DNA of 8,054 nucleotides from Parachlamydia sp. (lineage in GTDB: Bacteria; Chlamydiota; Chlamydiia; Chlamydiales; Parachlamydiaceae), in the NCBI GenBank assembly GCA_021298935.1, contig JAJTHR010000332.1:1-8054 (forward strand). Reading direction: 5' to 3'. A program made the translations under genes and the position numbers. Numbering within the stretch: position 1 is the first letter of the stretch; each line of letters opens with the position of its first letter. The notes under the pieces were generated by a model that made no database searches, had not been told where the DNA came from, and was given only the letters and a program-made list of their open reading frames with translations. This document shows positions 6,030 through 8,054 of this stretch, one piece after another.

Positions 6030-6452
6030 ATGCGCCTGCTCATTTTATTTGCATTCCTGTCATTTACCGGACATGCCCAAGCTGATAAGACAGTTTGGAT
6101 GGGAGAAATTCAGGCAAACGGTGCACCGAGCGAACTCGTGACTTTGGAGCTCAATCAAGATTACAAAATAAAAGTCAGCGGCTTTATGAACCTTGGAAAA
6201 TGGATCCAAAAAAGAGAGAAATTAGCTAATGATGCCTGCTACGAATTTAGTGCGGAAAAAGAAATTCAAAAAATAGAGGCCATAAAAAATAGTCTCGATA
6301 TTAACGTTTGCGATGGAACGTTCCATGCAGATCATATATATGAATCAAAACCCTTTACTGCCAAAAAAAACCGTTTGCATTTTTGGGTAAATGACCATGA
6401 TTATGATGACAACTCCGGTTCGTTTCACGTGGAATTGATTCAAAAGGAATAA
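6030..6452 (+). CDS. small secreted protein, LecA (PA-IL)-like
   Basis: A 140-residue exported protein with signal peptide MRLLILFAFLSFTGHAQA, cleaved before DKT. The mature ~122 residues resemble the Pseudomonas galactophilic lectin LecA (PA-IL) family. The opening TVWMGEIQANG (21-31) parallels LecA's WKGEVLANN. A central LELNQDYKIKVSGFMNLG (39-56) matches its GD-x-I-x-I-x-A-x-G strand. The ending VNDHDYDDNSGSFHVEL (120-136) matches the calcium/galactose-binding loop YND...YGNNSGSF, retaining ND, Y and the NSGSF, with a loop two residues shorter. Two Cys (70, 94) could form a disulfide in the periplasm. Carbohydrate binding is inference from this resemblance. It is probably monocistronic: strong AAGGAG site, own promoter and a terminator just downstream. 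The total length is close to LecA's. Confidence 0.75.
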   Translation: MRLLILFAFLSFTGHAQADKTVWMGEIQANGAPSELVTLELNQDYKIKVSGFMNLGKWIQKREKLANDACYEFSAEKEIQKIEAIKNSLDINVCDGTFHADHIYESKPFTAKKNRLHFWVNDHDYDDNSGSFHVELIQKE

Positions 6453-6461
6453 AGTTTCCTT

Positions 6462-6500
6462 AAAAAGAGGCTTTTGCTAAAGTAGCCGAAAGCCCTTTTT
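6462..6500 (+). terminator. rho-independent terminator after the lectin-like gene
   Basis: GGCTTT (6469-6474) pairs with AAAGCC (6489-6494) around a 14-base loop. After one mismatch the stem extends through AAAAG (6463-6467) against TTTTT (6496-6500), which also supplies the T run. It lies 10 bases after the stop codon. Confidence 0.7.
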
Positions 6501-6503
6501 CTC

Positions 6504-6524
6504 TTTTGCAATTTTTTTGCAAAA
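6504..6524. repeat. short inverted repeat TTTTGCAA / TTGCAAAA
   Basis: A perfect 8-bp inverted repeat with a five-T spacer lies between the terminator and the transporter start at 6541. It fills almost all of the upstream region of the transporter. It may be an operator-like palindrome or simple AT-rich coincidence. Confidence 0.4.
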
Positions 6525-6540
6525 AAAAATATTCTTTGGA

Positions 6541-7871
6541 ATGCAAAAGAAGCATCTTTTGATCCTATTCCAGTTTTTTCTAATTATTTTTGTTTATCAT
6601 ACCCTTAAGGACTTAAAAGACTCCCTTGTGATCACGGCAAGCGATGCAGGAGCCGAGGTGATTCCTTTTATTAAAATTTGGGGCATGCTGCCGGCCGCAG
6701 TGGCGGCAAGCTATTTTTCTCCAAAATTTATCATTGTCTGGGAAGAGAGAAAACATTTTATTTTTTCGTCACTTTTTTAGTCAGTATTTACCTCATGTTT
6801 GCTTTTATCCTTTTTCCTTTACGAGATTACCTTGCCCTTGATCAATTAAAAGATCATTTAAGCGTTATATTACCTGCTGGAGCAAAAAGTTTGATTGCCA
6901 TGATGGCCTATTGGTTCCACACCCTTTTTTACCTGGCTGCTGAGCTGTGGTCTATTCTTATACTCTCCCTCTTATTCTGGGGATTTTTAAACGAAACGAC
7001 GACCATGGAAGAGGCCAAAAATTTTTACCCTCTTTGCATGTTTACAGGAAATTTGGCAGGAATCGTATCAGGTCAGTTTTCCCATTTTTTTTGCCATCGC
7101 TTGGCCGGTTATTTTACCTGGGAGACAACGCTTCAGTTATTAATTGCAGCAGTCAGCGTCTGTGCCCTTCTCATTTTATGGATTAATCGCATTTTAGCAA
7201 AATCGGCTCCCGTTTTAGCCTTCAGAGAAAAAAAGAAAGGATCATTTTCCTTTTTGGAGCAATGCCGGGCCATTTTTTCCAATGGTAAGCTTTTATGCAT
7301 TGCGGCCCTTGTGATTGGATTTGGCCTGACAACTAATTTGATCGAAGTACTTTGGAAGGACAATATCAAGGCGCTGCATCCTGAGCCTCAAGCCTATAAT
7401 GCCTATAATGCCTATGTGAACCAGCTCACTTCGCTGATTGGGATGCTGGCAGTGGTGATGGCCCTTTGTTCCAAGTGGCTTTTCAAAAAACTTGCCTGGA
7501 CGCAAACCGCGCTTGCAACGCCCGTCATCTTGTTCATGACAAGCTCTCTTTTTTTTATTGCATTATTGGTTCCTCAAGAGAATCTCCAGCATATAGCCGA
7601 TTCGTTTGGACTTTCTTGCACGCATTTGATTGTGACTCTCGGTTCCATTTATTATGTTTGCAGCATGACAGCCAAGTACACGCTATTTGATACGACCAAA
7701 GAAATGGCGTTTTTAAGCATTGACTTAGAAGAAAGGACGAATGCGAAGTCGGTGATTGACAGCATAGGCTCGCGTCTTGGCAAGTCAGGGGCGGCTTCTT
7801 TTTATCAGTTTTTGTTGATTGTTTTTGGGACTGTTTCAAGTTCCATCCCGCTTATTAGACATCTTGCGTAA
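6541..7871 (+). pseudogene. ATP/ADP translocase (NTT/Npt1 family), frameshifted and C-terminally short
   Basis: NTT-family carriers are ~500-residue, 12-helix inner-membrane proteins that exchange host ATP for ADP or import other nucleotides. The N-terminal piece (6541-6780) contains YHTLKDLKDSLVITASDAGAEVIPFIKIW, a family hallmark. A different frame carries the rest to 7871: LFPLRDYL, AAELWSILILSLLFWGF (6936 on), LIEVLWKDNIK (7338 on), TKYTLFDTTKEMAFLSI-type ending and GSRLGKSGAASFYQ. Family charged residues (K of KDSL, E of AELW, E/K of EVLWK) are kept. The frames must join between about 6742 and 6768, needing one extra base. The C terminus stops at IPLIRHLA, where relatives continue for ~40 residues with a last membrane helix. 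The start is ATG 6541 or TTG 6517; neither has a good ribosome site. Which of several chlamydial NTT types it was cannot be told. Confidence 0.88.
7392..7416 (+). repeat. 9-bp tandem repeat GCCTATAAT inside the transporter gene
   Basis: GCCTATAAT is repeated twice and followed by a partial third unit, giving YNAYNAY. Against Chlamydia Npt1, from memory, one YNA unit is an extra three residues, so this looks like a small in-frame slippage duplication. Confidence 0.5.
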
Positions 7872-7891
7872 CTTAAATTTTAATGCATAAT
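7864..7891 (+). promoter_or_regulatory. weak promoter candidate for the transposase
   Basis: TTGCGT (7864-7869) and CATAAT (7886-7891) are separated by 16 bases. The -10 matches five of six positions, but the -35 matches only three. It may lie partly outside the IS, spanning the junction with the truncated transporter. Confidence 0.3.
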
Positions 7892-7915
7892 ATCTCCTTC
7901 TAAGAGTGAGGGGAA

Positions 7916-8054
7916 ATGGATAAATACAGAAAAATCAAAAAACTTAATCCAATAGAATTTAGAAGATTGACCGGTGTTCGACCAGGTACCTTTCAAGAGA
8001 TGGTAAAAATACTTAAAGATGCTGAGAAAAAAAAGATGAGCAGAGGAGGTAAGC
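7916..8054 (+). CDS. IS transposase, N-terminal part (runs off window)
   Basis: ATG 7916 follows GAGGGG by a few bases and opens a frame to the window end (46 codons). The sequence (KKLNPIEFRRLTGVRPGTFQ, then a Lys/Glu-rich helix EMVKILKDAEKKK, then MSRGGK) matches the N-terminal helix-turn-helix region of IS5-type transposases with a DDE_Tnp_4 catalytic domain, in which this is normally followed by a RP-x-(L/K)-(S/T) DNA-binding helix. The catalytic residues lie beyond the window, so completeness is unknown. The left IS end must fall between about 7845 and 7910, but I could not fix its terminal repeat without the right end. Its position directly behind the shortened transporter suggests it caused that truncation. 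Confidence 0.7.
   Translation, partial: MDKYRKIKKLNPIEFRRLTGVRPGTFQEMVKILKDAEKKKMSRGGK

Noticed and set aside
6517..6540. TTG at 6517 as the transporter start
   Set aside because: It lies within a T-run/A-run palindrome with no Shine-Dalgarno site; ATG 6541 is as good, though the extra residues align loosely with the family so it is not excluded.
6736..6768. Programmed -1 frameshift in the transporter
   Set aside because: There is no classical slippery heptamer with a following stem, and the gene is also truncated at its C terminus, which favours decay; kept only as an alternative.

Overview
The window looks like an accessory, decaying stretch of a chromosome from an obligate intracellular bacterium, most likely an environmental chlamydia (Parachlamydia/Protochlamydia/Neochlamydia-like). 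The main reason is a nucleotide transporter of the ATP/ADP translocase (NTT/Npt1) family at 6541-7871. This family is typical of Chlamydiota and Rickettsiales. The assignment is an inference from that gene and general style; no rRNA or tRNA is visible to confirm it.

Layout. 1-667: the 3' half of an amidohydrolase (decarboxylase-type) gene. It is killed by a frameshift and by two inverted copies of a ~159-bp palindromic miniature element; the second copy has a clean 7-bp target duplication. 773-1645 (-): a two-domain protein, RimJ-type GNAT acetyltransferase plus YiiD_C hot-dog domain, apparently short at its C terminus. 1694-2023: remnant of a small cupin gene. 1918-3750 and 3743-4648: an overlapping pair encoding a large secreted protein of unrecognised family and a lipoprotein alpha/beta hydrolase. 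4684-4845: a 162-bp imperfect palindrome between convergent genes. 4864-5532 (-): an AT-rich orphan gene. 5563-5978 (-): a multiply frameshifted relic of a secreted protein. 6030-6452: a small secreted protein with a LecA (PA-IL)-like lectin signature and its own promoter and terminator. 6541-7871: the NTT gene, frameshifted and missing its last membrane segment. 7916-8054: the start of an IS transposase, cut by the window end.

How the genes fit together. No single pathway spans the window. The best functional units are the secreted protein/lipoprotein hydrolase operon, which suggests envelope or extracellular substrate processing, and the monocistronic lectin-like secreted protein, which could bind carbohydrate. 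The rest records mobile-element activity and gene loss: at least three clear pseudogenes (amidohydrolase, 5563-5978 relic, NTT), one probable fragment (cupin), two families of palindromic miniature elements and one IS.

The most novel-looking material is the pair of hairpin miniature elements, the unrelated but similarly sized palindrome at 4684-4845, the LecA-like secreted protein and the unrecognised 610-residue exported protein.
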